Below, in pieces: positions 6,912 through 13,741 of a DNA stretch of 19,958 bases. Each line of letters starts with the position of its first letter. Position 1 is the first letter of the stretch. Under the pieces are notes generated by a model. It was not told where the DNA came from. It ran no database searches and saw nothing but the letters and a program-made list of their open reading frames with translations. This DNA comes from DAOUMU01 sp034409055 (GTDB lineage: Bacteria; Chloroflexota; Anaerolineae; 4572-78; J111). The position numbers were made by a program, and so were the translations under genes. Location of the stretch: positions 1 to 19,958 of the forward strand of contig DAOUMU010000294.1 in the NCBI GenBank assembly GCA_034409055.1, in the 5' to 3' direction.

Positions 6912-8582
6912 ATGGCTGATAACAGCATGAGTGAGCTTGATCTGTTTTTCCCCCGGGCAGCGAGTCGAGAATTGGGAATCGTCATCAGTGGTTCATTGAG
7001 CAAGGGCTTGGAGGTCAAACTGAACCCCAACGCACCGGTCGAAGATATGGCCGTGGGTCGCTATATTATTATCCAGGGCGATCAGTTGAGATTCTTCGGT
7101 ATGATTACCGACGTGGCCCTGGATCACATCAACCCCCAAATTGAAAAGACACCGCCCAACGTGAGCGATGATCCTTTTTTACGCGACATTCATGTCGGCA
7201 CGAGTGTTTTTGGCCGTATTCACGTTTCGCCGATGCTGGTCCTGGATAAATCGGCTGCGCCGCCCCGGCCGGTGAAAACCATACCCGGTCACTTTTCTAA
7301 AGCCTATGTGGCCACGGAAGAGGACGTCAACATGGTCTTTGGCCAGGAAGACGAGCAACATTTTCACATTGGCCAGCCGCTGGACATGGAGGAGGTGCAG
7401 ATCAACCTGGACCTGTATCGCATGATTGAGCGCAGTGTGGGTGTTTTTGGCAAAAGCGGCACCGGCAAGAGCTTTTTAACCCGGCTGTTGCTGGCCGGAG
7501 TGATCCAGCGGCAGGTTGCGGTCAGTCTCATTTTTGATATGCATAACGATTATGGCTGGGAGGTACAGACCGAGGGACGAACCAAGGTGAAAGGGCTCAA
7601 ACAACTCTTTCCGCAGCAAGTGGCCATTTTTACCCTGGATGAGGAGTCGAGCCGCCGCCGCCGGGTTCGGCCCGATTTTACCGTCGTCCTGGATTGGTCG
7701 GACATTCAACCCGAAGACCTGGAAATGCTGCGGACCACCCTGGACCTGAGCGATCAGATGGTTGGGGCCGCTTACAGTTTGCAGCGGGCCTGGGGCCGGG
7801 GCTGGATTAAACGACTGCTCACCGCCGACAAGGTCGATATTGACGAGGTGGTTGAGGGGACCACCATTAACCGTTCCAGCCTGGATGCGCTCAGTCGCCG
7901 CCTGGAACGACTGACCCGCTTTGATTTCTTACGGGACAGTTGGAAGGGTGACTCGGCTAAAAAAATCATCCAATACCTGGAAAAGGGGATCAGTGTCGTC
8001 CTGGAATTTGGGCGATACGGCAACTCACTGGAAGCTTATATCCTGGTGGCTAATTATCTGACTCGCCGTATTCACCGGATGTACGTCGAGCGAGTGGAGC
8101 GGGCCCTGGGTGAGGCCGCCCAAGAGCCGCCCCAACTGTTGATTGTTATCGAAGAAGCACACAAATTTCTGGACCCGCAGATTGCCCGCCAGACCATTTT
8201 TGGCACCATTGCCCGCGAACTGCGCAAATATAACGTCACGTTGCTTATCGTTGATCAACGGCCTTCCGGCATCGACGAGGAGGTGATGAGCCAGGTTGGC
8301 AGCCGGGTGACGGCCTTGCTGGACAACGAGCGAGACATCAACGCCGTACTCACCGGTGTATCTGGGGCCAGCGGCTTGCGGGAAGTCCTGGTTCGTCTGG
8401 ATACCAAACAGCAGGCTTTGATTATGGGACATGCGGTGCCAATGCCCGTTGTGATCCAAACCCGCACGTATGACAGTAATTTCTATGCGGCGATGGGTTT
8501 CCGGGATGAGACTGATTTGAGAAACAACCGGGAGGAGCGGGTGAATCTGCTCAGGGGAGAACCAGAACCGGGGATTGATTAA
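6912..8582 (+). CDS. herA: HerA-like hexameric ATPase/translocase (DUF87)
   Basis: A 556-residue FtsK/HerA-superfamily ATPase. Numbering from ATG 6912: an N-terminal HAS barrel (about 12-65, ending FFGMITDVALD), Walker A GKSGTGKS (180-187, K186), Walker B LLIVIEEAH (E414, E415), then DQRPSGIDEEVMSQVGSRV, which carries the sensor/arginine-finger region seen in HerA. HerA hexamers pump DNA and activate NurA. I prefer ATG 6912 because AAGGTG lies about 9 bases upstream; the frame continues to GTG 6855, but that codon lies beside an inverted-repeat arm and lacks a ribosome-binding site. The gene is monocistronic in appearance, 1.2 kb beyond the pentapeptide gene and separated from nurA by an opposing channel gene. 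Length is normal for bacterial HerA. Confident family; partner NurA is in this window. Confidence 0.92.
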   Translation: MADNSMSELDLFFPRAASRELGIVISGSLSKGLEVKLNPNAPVEDMAVGRYIIIQGDQLRFFGMITDVALDHINPQIEKTPPNVSDDPFLRDIHVGTSVFGRIHVSPMLVLDKSAAPPRPVKTIPGHFSKAYVATEEDVNMVFGQEDEQHFHIGQPLDMEEVQINLDLYRMIERSVGVFGKSGTGKSFLTRLLLAGVIQRQVAVSLIFDMHNDYGWEVQTEGRTKVKGLKQLFPQQVAIFTLDEESSRRRRVRPDFTVVLDWSDIQPEDLEMLRTTLDLSDQMVGAAYSLQRAWGRGWIKRLLTADKVDIDEVVEGTTINRSSLDALSRRLERLTRFDFLRDSWKGDSAKKIIQYLEKGISVVLEFGRYGNSLEAYILVANYLTRRIHRMYVERVERALGEAAQEPPQLLIVIEEAHKFLDPQIARQTIFGTIARELRKYNVTLLIVDQRPSGIDEEVMSQVGSRVTALLDNERDINAVLTGVSGASGLREVLVRLDTKQQALIMGHAVPMPVVIQTRTYDSNFYAAMGFRDETDLRNNREERVNLLRGEPEPGID

Positions 8583-8773
8583 AGCGAATGAGAGAGAAAG
8601 ACCTCTTCTCTGATGTTTCTACCTTGCCACCCACCCTTATGTGGGCTATAATTCAATAAAGCCTTTGTGCCTACGAATGAATCGACAGGCTGACAACCCA
8701 AATCGATTAAACCCACCGGGCAGGGCTGATTCAAATTACCGCGCCAATCCAATGCTGACCTCAGGAGTTCATC
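8583..8773 (+). promoter_or_regulatory. Intergenic region with near-consensus promoter for lepB
   Basis: TTGCCA (8624-8629), 17-base spacer, TATAAT (8647-8652): five and six of six consensus positions. The expected transcript starts near 8659, giving a leader of about 115 bases before the TTG start of signal peptidase. A weak AGAGAA/TTCTCT hairpin (8593-8611) just after herA has no T-run and is a poor terminator. I see no gene in this stretch. Confidence 0.75.
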
Positions 8774-9772
8774 TTGTCAGAATCACTTAATAATCAACAA
8801 AATCCGAGTACTGACCCCGAATCAAATTGGGGCGCTCCTGATTCTCCGGCTGACGTTACACCACCTGATTCTGACGATAAGGACCAGCCTTTGACCTCGG
8901 CAGAAATACCCTTGCCTGATTTTGACCACGATAAGAGAGAGAACAGGACCCCTGAAACGTCTATTGAAACTTCAACCACAACCTGGTCCAATTTAGCCGA
9001 TTCTCCGGCTATTCAGGATGTAAAGCATCGTTCCACGTCAGAGGAAGCCCCTCGGCGACCTGTTTATAAAATCTCGCCGGCTGAGTCAGATTGGTCCGAT
9101 TTTACCCTGCCTCCGTTGGAGGACCCCCTACCGGAGGAGGAAGAGACAGCCGCTGGTTGGAAAACAGTCTGGGCGGTTGTACGTGAGGTTGGCGAAACGA
9201 TTATCCTGACTCTCATTATCTTCTTCCTGATTCAAACCGTCATCCGTAACTTCCGGGTGGTCGGCACCAGCATGGTCGATAACCTCCACGATGGGCAATA
9301 TCTGATTATTGATAAACTGAGCTATAACGAATTCGTCACAGAAATATTCGGGATGGGCGGCCCCAAGCGAGGCGACGTGGTTGTGTTTGAGCCACCCAAC
9401 CGACCGGGCGAAGACTACGTGAAACGGATTATTGGTTTGCCAGGAGAGCAAATAGAAATTGTCCGAGGGCAGGTGTTCATTAATGGCGAACCGCTGGATG
9501 AGCCCTTCCAGCCAAGGGCGGGCACTTACACTATGCCCCTGCGTATTGTACCGGAGGACACAGTATTTGTGTTGGGTGACAATCGCAATAACTCTAATGA
9601 CTCTCACAACTGGGGTCCTCTGCCCATTGAAAACATTGTGGGGCGGGCCTGGTTATCCTACTGGCCCCCCGAAAATTGGGGCACAATCCCCCGTGATGAG
9701 CCAACCGAAGCGGTTACGCTGAAGCGTTTTCTAAACGAACTCGTGCCCAGTGCAAACGCCGACAGCGAATAA
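8774..9772 (+). CDS. lepB: Signal peptidase I with long acidic N-terminal extension
   Basis: A 332-residue type I signal peptidase, which cleaves signal peptides from secreted proteins at the outer face of the membrane using a Ser-Lys dyad. The start is TTG 8774, with AGGAG 6 bases upstream (8763-8767). Residues 1-130 are acidic, Ser/Pro-rich and presumably disordered; a single transmembrane helix follows (about 141-158, ETIILTLIIFFLIQTVI). The catalytic domain has RVVGTSMVDNL (nucleophile S166), EDYVKRIIGLPGE (general base K217) and VLGDNRNNSNDS (268-277). Usual bacterial enzymes with one membrane anchor are about 180-220 residues, so the cytosolic extension is extra. SMVDNL replaces the common SMxPTL. 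Driven by the promoter at 8624-8652. Confidence 0.95.
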   Translation: MSESLNNQQNPSTDPESNWGAPDSPADVTPPDSDDKDQPLTSAEIPLPDFDHDKRENRTPETSIETSTTTWSNLADSPAIQDVKHRSTSEEAPRRPVYKISPAESDWSDFTLPPLEDPLPEEEETAAGWKTVWAVVREVGETIILTLIIFFLIQTVIRNFRVVGTSMVDNLHDGQYLIIDKLSYNEFVTEIFGMGGPKRGDVVVFEPPNRPGEDYVKRIIGLPGEQIEIVRGQVFINGEPLDEPFQPRAGTYTMPLRIVPEDTVFVLGDNRNNSNDSHNWGPLPIENIVGRAWLSYWPPENWGTIPRDEPTEAVTLKRFLNELVPSANADSE

Positions 9773-9779
9773 CAAGTAG

Positions 9780-9965
9780 AGTCCTAAAATTTCTAACGTT
9801 GATGACGTAGCCCTGATGCGTCAAACAGGTGGGGCAGGGGTTGGCGTCAAGGCAGCAGGAGGGATTAAAATTCTGATCGATGCAAAGAATATGATCGCCG
9901 CCGGTGTTACCCGTTTGGGAGCCAGTGCTGGCGTAAAAATTGTTAAAGAGGCGCAGTCATTATGA
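9780..9965 (+). pseudogene. deoC: deoC remnant: last ~60 codons of deoxyribose-phosphate aldolase
   Basis: The frame from 9780 to the TGA at 9963-9965 reads PKISNVDDVALMRQTGGAGV, then GVKAAGGIKILIDAKNMI and AAGVTRLGASAGVKIVKEAQ. This matches the C-terminal end of DeoC (VEDVALMR, VGVKASGGIR, GATRIGASAGVKIV), including the lysine of the VKAAGG loop that acts in proton relay. The other ~160 residues, with the Schiff-base lysine, are missing: an in-frame TAG lies at 9777-9779 and lepB ends at 9772. No start codon with a ribosome-binding site is present. The fragment is a decayed gene, retained apparently without frameshift. Its stop overlaps the next gene's ATG (ATGA), which may be coincidental. 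Confidence 0.8.
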
Positions 9966-10213
9966 ACATGTGTCCAGCCTGCCATACAGGCCGTTTACAA
10001 AGACGCTCTATGGTTTACCTGGAATGGCATGGGCAAAAGTGGTTGATTGTCAACCGAATGCCAGCCATTGTTTGTGATGTTTGTGGTGAGCGAGCTTATG
10101 ATCGCGATGCTTTAGAAAATTTGCAACGATTACTCTGGTCTAACCCGTTACCAAATCCAACCAGAACAATTGCAACCACTACCTCTCAAGATGTGAAAAG
10201 TAAGTCAATATAA
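9962..10213 (+). CDS. YgiT/MqsA-type zinc-finger protein (orphan antitoxin-like)
   Basis: An 83-residue protein with two CxxC pairs, MNMCPACHTG (C4, C7) and VCDVCGERAYD (C38, C41), in the arrangement of the YgiT-type zinc-binding N-terminus of MqsA antitoxins, with the intervening strand-forming segment (WLIVNRMPAIVCDVCG). The C-terminal ~25 residues are Thr/Asn-rich and do not look like a helix-turn-helix, so direct DNA binding as in full MqsA is doubtful. Small genes of this type usually follow a DUF4258- or MqsR-type toxin; here the upstream neighbour is a deoC fragment and no toxin is visible. AAGAGG about 11 bases upstream may serve as ribosome-binding site. A tandem duplication crosses its stop codon. 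Confidence 0.7.
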   Translation: MNMCPACHTGRLQRRSMVYLEWHGQKWLIVNRMPAIVCDVCGERAYDRDALENLQRLLWSNPLPNPTRTIATTTSQDVKSKSI

Positions 10214-10231
10214 CAAGTAAGTCAATATAAC
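10198..10231 (+). repeat. Perfect 17-base tandem duplication at the zinc-finger gene end
   Basis: AAGTAAGTCAATATAAC occurs twice head-to-tail (10198-10214 and 10215-10231), identical. The first copy contains the final codons and the TAA stop of the zinc-finger gene; the second is in the spacer before the next gene. Replication slippage is the simplest origin. Confidence 0.9.
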
Positions 10232-10247
10232 CAGGGTAAGTTTCAAA

Positions 10248-10778
10248 ATGACGATGCTCCACCCAATTTCTCAAGCCGCAGGTCGAGTCACGGCCGACTT
10301 TTTTACAAATAGCTATCGCTTTTCAGCCAGCGTTGTGGTCTACAAACGACGTATGGTGGACGTTTTGAGCGATAGGATGACCGATTATCTGGACCTGATA
10401 GACATATACGTTTCTCGGATCAACAAACCGGGTGAGATTGTTGCCACTTATCAGCGGGGAGCCCTGATCAAAAAAGAGATTAGTTTTATTTTGCTCTCAA
10501 GCGAGGTAGATGCTGTATCGAAGGAGCGCTATTACGTTCCCAATCGAATGAACTTGCCCATCTTTGTGACCGTGCCTTCCTTTGAAATTTCCGGTAAATT
10601 TCAGTGGATGGGTGACCTGGAAATCAAAAAGATTTTTACTACTGAAACTCAAAAGTTCCTGCCTATCCTGGAGGCAACCGCTTCCAACTCTTTTGTCCCC
10701 CAAATTAATTTCCAAGGCCCGATTGTGCTGGTTAATAAAGCTAAGGTAGAAATTTTGTGTATTGGTGAAGCCAGTTAA
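10248..10778 (+). CDS. Conserved-looking protein of unknown function
   Basis: A 176-residue protein I do not recognise. No signal peptide, membrane helix or cysteine cluster is seen. The sequence alternates short hydrophobic stretches typical of beta strands (ASVVVYKRRMVDV, KEISFILLSSEVD, NLPIFVTVPSFEISGKFQW, GPIVLVNKAKVEILCIGE), suggesting a beta-rich fold. Two ATGs (10248, 10254) are possible; the upstream ribosome-binding site is weak. Its TAA overlaps the ATG of the receiver-CpaE gene by one base (TAATG), so the two are translationally coupled and likely work together. A role with Tad-type regulation or surface assembly would be guesswork. The coding call rests on length, tight coupling and a clean frame. 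Confidence 0.7.
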   Translation: MTMLHPISQAAGRVTADFFTNSYRFSASVVVYKRRMVDVLSDRMTDYLDLIDIYVSRINKPGEIVATYQRGALIKKEISFILLSSEVDAVSKERYYVPNRMNLPIFVTVPSFEISGKFQWMGDLEIKKIFTTETQKFLPILEATASNSFVPQINFQGPIVLVNKAKVEILCIGEAS

Positions 10779-11881
10779 TGGCAAAAATTTTAATTGTAGA
10801 TGATGACAAAGATATACTACGTTTGTTAGAGTTTGCCCTTAAACGGAGCGGGTACAGCGTGCTTGCCTGCCCTGATGGCATCCAGGGCCTGGCCGCGGTT
10901 GAGGCGCAAAAACCGGACCTGATTGTGGCCGACGTGATGATGCCCAAAATGACCGGCTATGATTTCTGTAAACAGGTGCGCGCCAAGCCAGAGGGCAAAG
11001 AAATTCCAATCATCGTCTTTTCGGCCCGATTTCAACCGATTGATAAGCAGACGGCGCTGGATGCTGGCGCGACCGATTACTTGCCCAAATCCACTTCGCC
11101 TGATGTTTTGTTGCAACACATCACAGAACTTTTAGCCGGTGCCGGTCAATCTGTCACCTGGGCAGTAATTGGCTTTTTTAGCCTGCGGGGGGGTACGGGC
11201 GTAACCAGCCTGGCCATTAATTCGGCCATTGCTATGACCCTCATCCAAAAAACCAAGGTCGCTCTGATAGACCTGACGCCACTGGGCGGACATGCCGCGC
11301 TTATGCTTGGCCTGCGACCTACCAGCAGTGTAGTCGATGCTTTATCCACCTCCGGCAACAACTTGTCCCTGGACTCAATAAGGCCCCATTTTATTGAGCA
11401 CAGGTCTGGGGTACAACTGCTGGCCTCAACCCTCAACTACGAGCATCAACTGTCTGCGTATGATAACCGCCTGGAGCAACTGGTCACCACTTTAAAGTCT
11501 GGCTTTGCCTTTACGATTTTTGATATTCCCCATATTTTGGAGCCCCGTCTGGCCCCGATTTTAAAGCTATTTGACAAAATTTCACTGGTGTTGTCGCCAG
11601 ATGTGCCATCGTTGCAATCAACGGCTATGGCCTTACAGGGTCTAACCCGGTTGGGCATACCAGATAATAAAATTATGCTGGTGGTCAATCAGGTTGCCCC
11701 CCAGAGCAGCTTACCTGTAGAAACCATTCAAAAAGCCGTTAAGCGTCCTATTGCGGCCAATATTCCCTTTGAACCGGACATGATTAAGGCCGTAAACAAC
11801 GGCAAACCGCTTATCCTCAGTAGCCCCAAATCTGCCGGTGCGGGGGCCATCGTTCAGTTGGCGAACAGGTTATTAAACTAA
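10778..11881 (+). CDS. Response-regulator receiver fused to CpaE/TadZ-type ParA-like ATPase
   Basis: A 367-residue two-domain protein. Residues 1-120 are a complete receiver domain: acidic pair D9/D10, phospho-acceptor D52 (VADVMMPKMTG), S82 and K104 (YLPKS). Residues about 128-367 are a MinD/ParA-fold domain of the CpaE/TadZ type: FFSLRGGTGVTSLAIN replaces the normal GKGGVGKT Walker A and lacks the nucleotide-contacting lysine (V142), as often seen in CpaE; VALIDLTPLGG (D165) is the following strand. CpaE/TadZ proteins localise Tad pilus or secretion machinery at the pole. No tad/cpa genes are present in the window. Coupled to the unknown gene upstream by a TAATG overlap. A histidine kinase partner is not visible. 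Confidence 0.87.
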   Translation: MAKILIVDDDKDILRLLEFALKRSGYSVLACPDGIQGLAAVEAQKPDLIVADVMMPKMTGYDFCKQVRAKPEGKEIPIIVFSARFQPIDKQTALDAGATDYLPKSTSPDVLLQHITELLAGAGQSVTWAVIGFFSLRGGTGVTSLAINSAIAMTLIQKTKVALIDLTPLGGHAALMLGLRPTSSVVDALSTSGNNLSLDSIRPHFIEHRSGVQLLASTLNYEHQLSAYDNRLEQLVTTLKSGFAFTIFDIPHILEPRLAPILKLFDKISLVLSPDVPSLQSTAMALQGLTRLGIPDNKIMLVVNQVAPQSSLPVETIQKAVKRPIAANIPFEPDMIKAVNNGKPLILSSPKSAGAGAIVQLANRLLN

Positions 11882-11894
11882 ATTAACCATCAGT

Positions 11895-11923
11895 TTGACC
11901 GAAATTACCAATAATGGTATACT
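11895..11923 (+). promoter_or_regulatory. Promoter of the tRNA-Glu gene
   Basis: TTGACC (11895-11900), exact 17-base spacer, TATACT (11918-11923). The predicted start near 11931 is a dozen bases before the tRNA at 11943. The spacing and near-consensus boxes fit a strong stable-RNA promoter. Confidence 0.75.
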
Positions 11924-11942
11924 TTTGGTTGCTATATTTAAT

Positions 11943-12015
11943 GTCCCCGTCGTCTAGAGGACTAGGACACAGCCCTTTCAAGGCTGCGACACGGGTTCGA
12001 ATCCCGTCGGGGGCA
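11943..12015 (+). tRNA. tRNA-Glu (anticodon TTC)
   Basis: A full cloverleaf of 73 bases is visible. The 7-base acceptor stem GTCCCCG/CGGGGGC has one G-T pair, the anticodon arm is CAGCC-CTTTCAA-GGCTG with anticodon TTC at 11977-11979, and the T arm is ACGGG-TTCGAAT-CCCGT. The discriminator base is A at 12015. The terminal CCA is not encoded. The sequence closely follows known bacterial tRNA-Glu genes, including GTCGTCTAG in the D arm. It decodes GAA and GAG. It is its own transcription unit with a promoter at 11895-11923 and a terminator at 12055-12090. Confidence 0.98.
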
Positions 12016-12054
12016 TGAAACAAAACCCGAACATTTCTAAAGGGAACTTGCAGT

Positions 12055-12090
12055 GAAGTCGGGCAATATCTCGCCCGACTTCTATTTTTT
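12055..12090 (+). terminator. Rho-independent terminator after tRNA-Glu
   Basis: A perfect 10-base stem GAAGTCGGGC (12055-12064) / GCCCGACTTC (12073-12082) with an 8-base loop, followed by TATTTTTT (12083-12090). It would end the tRNA transcript about 40 bases past the mature 3' end. Confidence 0.9.
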
Positions 12091-12167
12091 CAACGACTTG
12101 CCTGAGTACGTATTGCCGGGCTTTCATCTCCGCCCCGCCATCTCAGATGGCCTAAACCCCTATCCTT

Positions 12168-12176
12168 TGCTATAAT
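12168..12176 (+). promoter_or_regulatory. Extended -10 element upstream of the OsmC-type gene
   Basis: TTGCTATAAT, i.e. TGC followed by a consensus TATAAT (12171-12176), 46 bases before the ATG at 12223. No good -35 hexamer lies 17 bases upstream, which fits an extended -10 promoter. The core GCTATAATTCA is identical to that of the lepB promoter. Confidence 0.5.
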
Positions 12177-12222
12177 TCAGTCTTCAAAGAATCAACTTTC
12201 TGTGAGATTAGGAGAACACACA

Positions 12223-12624
12223 ATGGGAACCATCAATGTCTCTGCTTGCTGGACTGGCAAGGGGTTAAATTATATCGGGACAGATGTCAAAGGTAATCAA
12301 ATTCCTATGGGCGGTGACAATGTGTCGCCTTCGCAGATGATGCTGCTAGGCTTGGCCGGTTGCACCGGGATGGATGTGGTCAGCATCCTGAAAAAAAAGC
12401 GGCAGAACGTGACCGGCGTTAAAGTGCAAGTGACCGGCCACCAACCTGATCAATACCCTAAGCCGTACCAGGTGGTTGAGTTGAAGTTTATTGTCAAAGG
12501 TGACAATCTCGACCCCAAAGCAGTGGCCCGATCCATTCAATTGTCAGAAGAGAAATATTGTGTGGTCGGCCAGACCTTGCAGAACCAGGTGGAAATAAAG
12601 ACCTCGTTTGAGATTGAGGCATAG
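12223..12624 (+). CDS. OsmC/Ohr-family protein (YhfA-like)
   Basis: A 133-residue protein of the OsmC/Ohr fold, small cysteine-based peroxidases acting on organic hydroperoxides as intertwined dimers. Both redox cysteines are visible: C47 in LAGCTGMDVVSIL and C113 in SEEKYCVVGQTL. The DNVSPSQMMLLGLAGC segment and the SEEKYC motif are typical of the OsmC subgroup with a role in peroxide or sulfur-species defence. The substrate is not established for many members. I chose ATG 12223 because AGGAG (12210-12214) is 8 bases upstream; the in-frame GTG at 12202 would overlap that site. Single-gene unit behind an extended -10 promoter, convergent with fabH. Confidence 0.92.
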   Translation: MGTINVSACWTGKGLNYIGTDVKGNQIPMGGDNVSPSQMMLLGLAGCTGMDVVSILKKKRQNVTGVKVQVTGHQPDQYPKPYQVVELKFIVKGDNLDPKAVARSIQLSEEKYCVVGQTLQNQVEIKTSFEIEA

Positions 12625-12687
12625 TCGAAAAATAAGATGGGGATGGCCGGTAGCGACACCTACAGCAACGGACCGGAGCAAAATACG

Positions 12688-12707
12688 TGACACCTGATAC
12701 CTGACAC
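12688..12707 (+). repeat. Short CTGAYAC tandem repeat between convergent genes
   Basis: TGACAC-CTGATAC-CTGACAC: three near-identical units in the 87-base spacer between the OsmC-type gene and fabH. No T-run hairpin terminator is seen in this convergent gap. The units resemble other simple spacers in the window rather than a regulatory site. Confidence 0.4.
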
Positions 12708-12711
12708 TTAT

Positions 12712-13728
12712 CTACTCCCGCCCGTTGGGACCGGAAGGAGCTGTGCCCCACTGGACGATGGCACTGGCCCAGGTCAGTCCGGCGCCAAAACTGACCAGCG
12801 CTAATTTGTCGTCAGGTTTAACGCGTCCTTCTTCTATGGCCTCGACCAAAGCAATGGGAATGGAAGCGGCCGAGGTGTTGCCATATTTGTGTAAGTTCAC
12901 AAATACTTTTTGGGCATCAATTCCCAGCGAGCGAATGGCCAAGTCAATAATACGAGCATTGGCCTGGTGAGGAATTAAAAGGTCAATCTCGTCCAGCGAC
13001 AGATTGGCCTTGCTTAAAACAGTTTTGGTCGATTGGGGCAAAATACGGGTGGCAAACTTGAACACTTCCCGCCCGTTCATCCGTAAAAAGTTTTTGCCCT
13101 GGTCAATCACCTCGTAGCTCATAGGATTGGCCGAGCCACCCCCTTCTAACCTCAGGTGTATTCCCTTTTCGCCGTCCGAACCCAGATCAAAAGCCAGCAC
13201 CCCACGCCGCTCGGGGCTGGGCGTGAGTACCACGGCGCCGGCCCCGTCGCCAAAGAGGACACAGGTGTTACGGTCGGTCCAATCTAGAAAACGACTAATC
13301 AGTTCAACCCCAATGACCAGGATACGTTGGAAAGTACGGTTGACAATAAATTGATGCGCCGTGACCAGTCCATAGACAAAACCGGTGCAGCCTGTGGCCA
13401 GGGTAAAGGCAGGACATGTTGCCTGCAGCATCGCCTGGACCGTACTGGATATGGCCGGCAAGAAATAGTCGGGCGAAGAGGTACAAACCACAATCAGGTC
13501 CAAATCGGCGGGGGTCATGCCGGCTCTCTCTAAAGCTTTGTAGGAGGCGGCTACAGCCATCGTGGCTGTGGTTTCGTGGCTGGCGGCGATACGTCGCTCC
13601 TGAATACCCGTGCGTTGTATAATCCAGTCGTTACTGGTATTAACCATTTTTTCCAGGTCGTGGTTCGTGAGTGTCTTTTCCGGGACATATTTGCCCCAAC
13701 CGCTGATCTGACTATATTGTTGTGACAT
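12712..13728 (-). CDS. fabH: Beta-ketoacyl-ACP synthase III
   Basis: A 338-residue condensing enzyme that starts fatty-acid synthesis by joining an acyl-CoA primer to malonyl-ACP. The catalytic triad is visible: C114 (LATGCTGFVYGL), H254 (LIPHQANARII) and N284 (YGNTSAASIPIAL). The N-terminal pattern ISGWGKYVPEKTLTN, DWIIQRTGIQERRI and the C-terminal DKLALVSFGAGLTWAS are canonical. TGCTGF in place of the usual ACSGF/ACAGF is a small variation around the nucleophile. The ATG at 13728 has AAGGAG 9 bases upstream, which overlaps the end of the preceding small membrane-protein gene (14-base gap), so it is the last gene of a minus-strand operon. Acts in the cytosol with FabF, encoded divergently at 17466. 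Confidence 0.96.
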   Translation of the reverse strand: MSQQYSQISGWGKYVPEKTLTNHDLEKMVNTSNDWIIQRTGIQERRIAASHETTATMAVAASYKALERAGMTPADLDLIVVCTSSPDYFLPAISSTVQAMLQATCPAFTLATGCTGFVYGLVTAHQFIVNRTFQRILVIGVELISRFLDWTDRNTCVLFGDGAGAVVLTPSPERRGVLAFDLGSDGEKGIHLRLEGGGSANPMSYEVIDQGKNFLRMNGREVFKFATRILPQSTKTVLSKANLSLDEIDLLIPHQANARIIDLAIRSLGIDAQKVFVNLHKYGNTSAASIPIALVEAIEEGRVKPDDKLALVSFGAGLTWASAIVQWGTAPSGPNGRE

Positions 13729-13741
13729 CTTTCTTCTCTCC

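Noticed and set aside
8025..8459. Long minus-strand open frame inside herA
   Set aside because: It mirrors a GC-rich conserved ATPase gene, has no ribosome-binding site and no recognisable protein features.
1879..8582. A new anti-phage island
   Set aside because: Surrounding genes are housekeeping, base composition looks even, and no integrase, effector domain or restriction genes are present; only the NurA-HerA pair is reminiscent of defence loci.
8593..8611. Terminator after herA
   Set aside because: The stem is six AT/GC-mixed pairs with no T-run; too weak to call.
9128..9607. 159-codon minus-strand frame inside lepB
   Set aside because: It overlaps all catalytic motifs of signal peptidase on the other strand; no independent support.
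11146..11881. ParA-type chromosome partitioning ATPase
   Set aside because: The Walker A lysine is missing, a receiver domain is fused, and no parB or parS-like site is seen, so CpaE/TadZ is a better fit.
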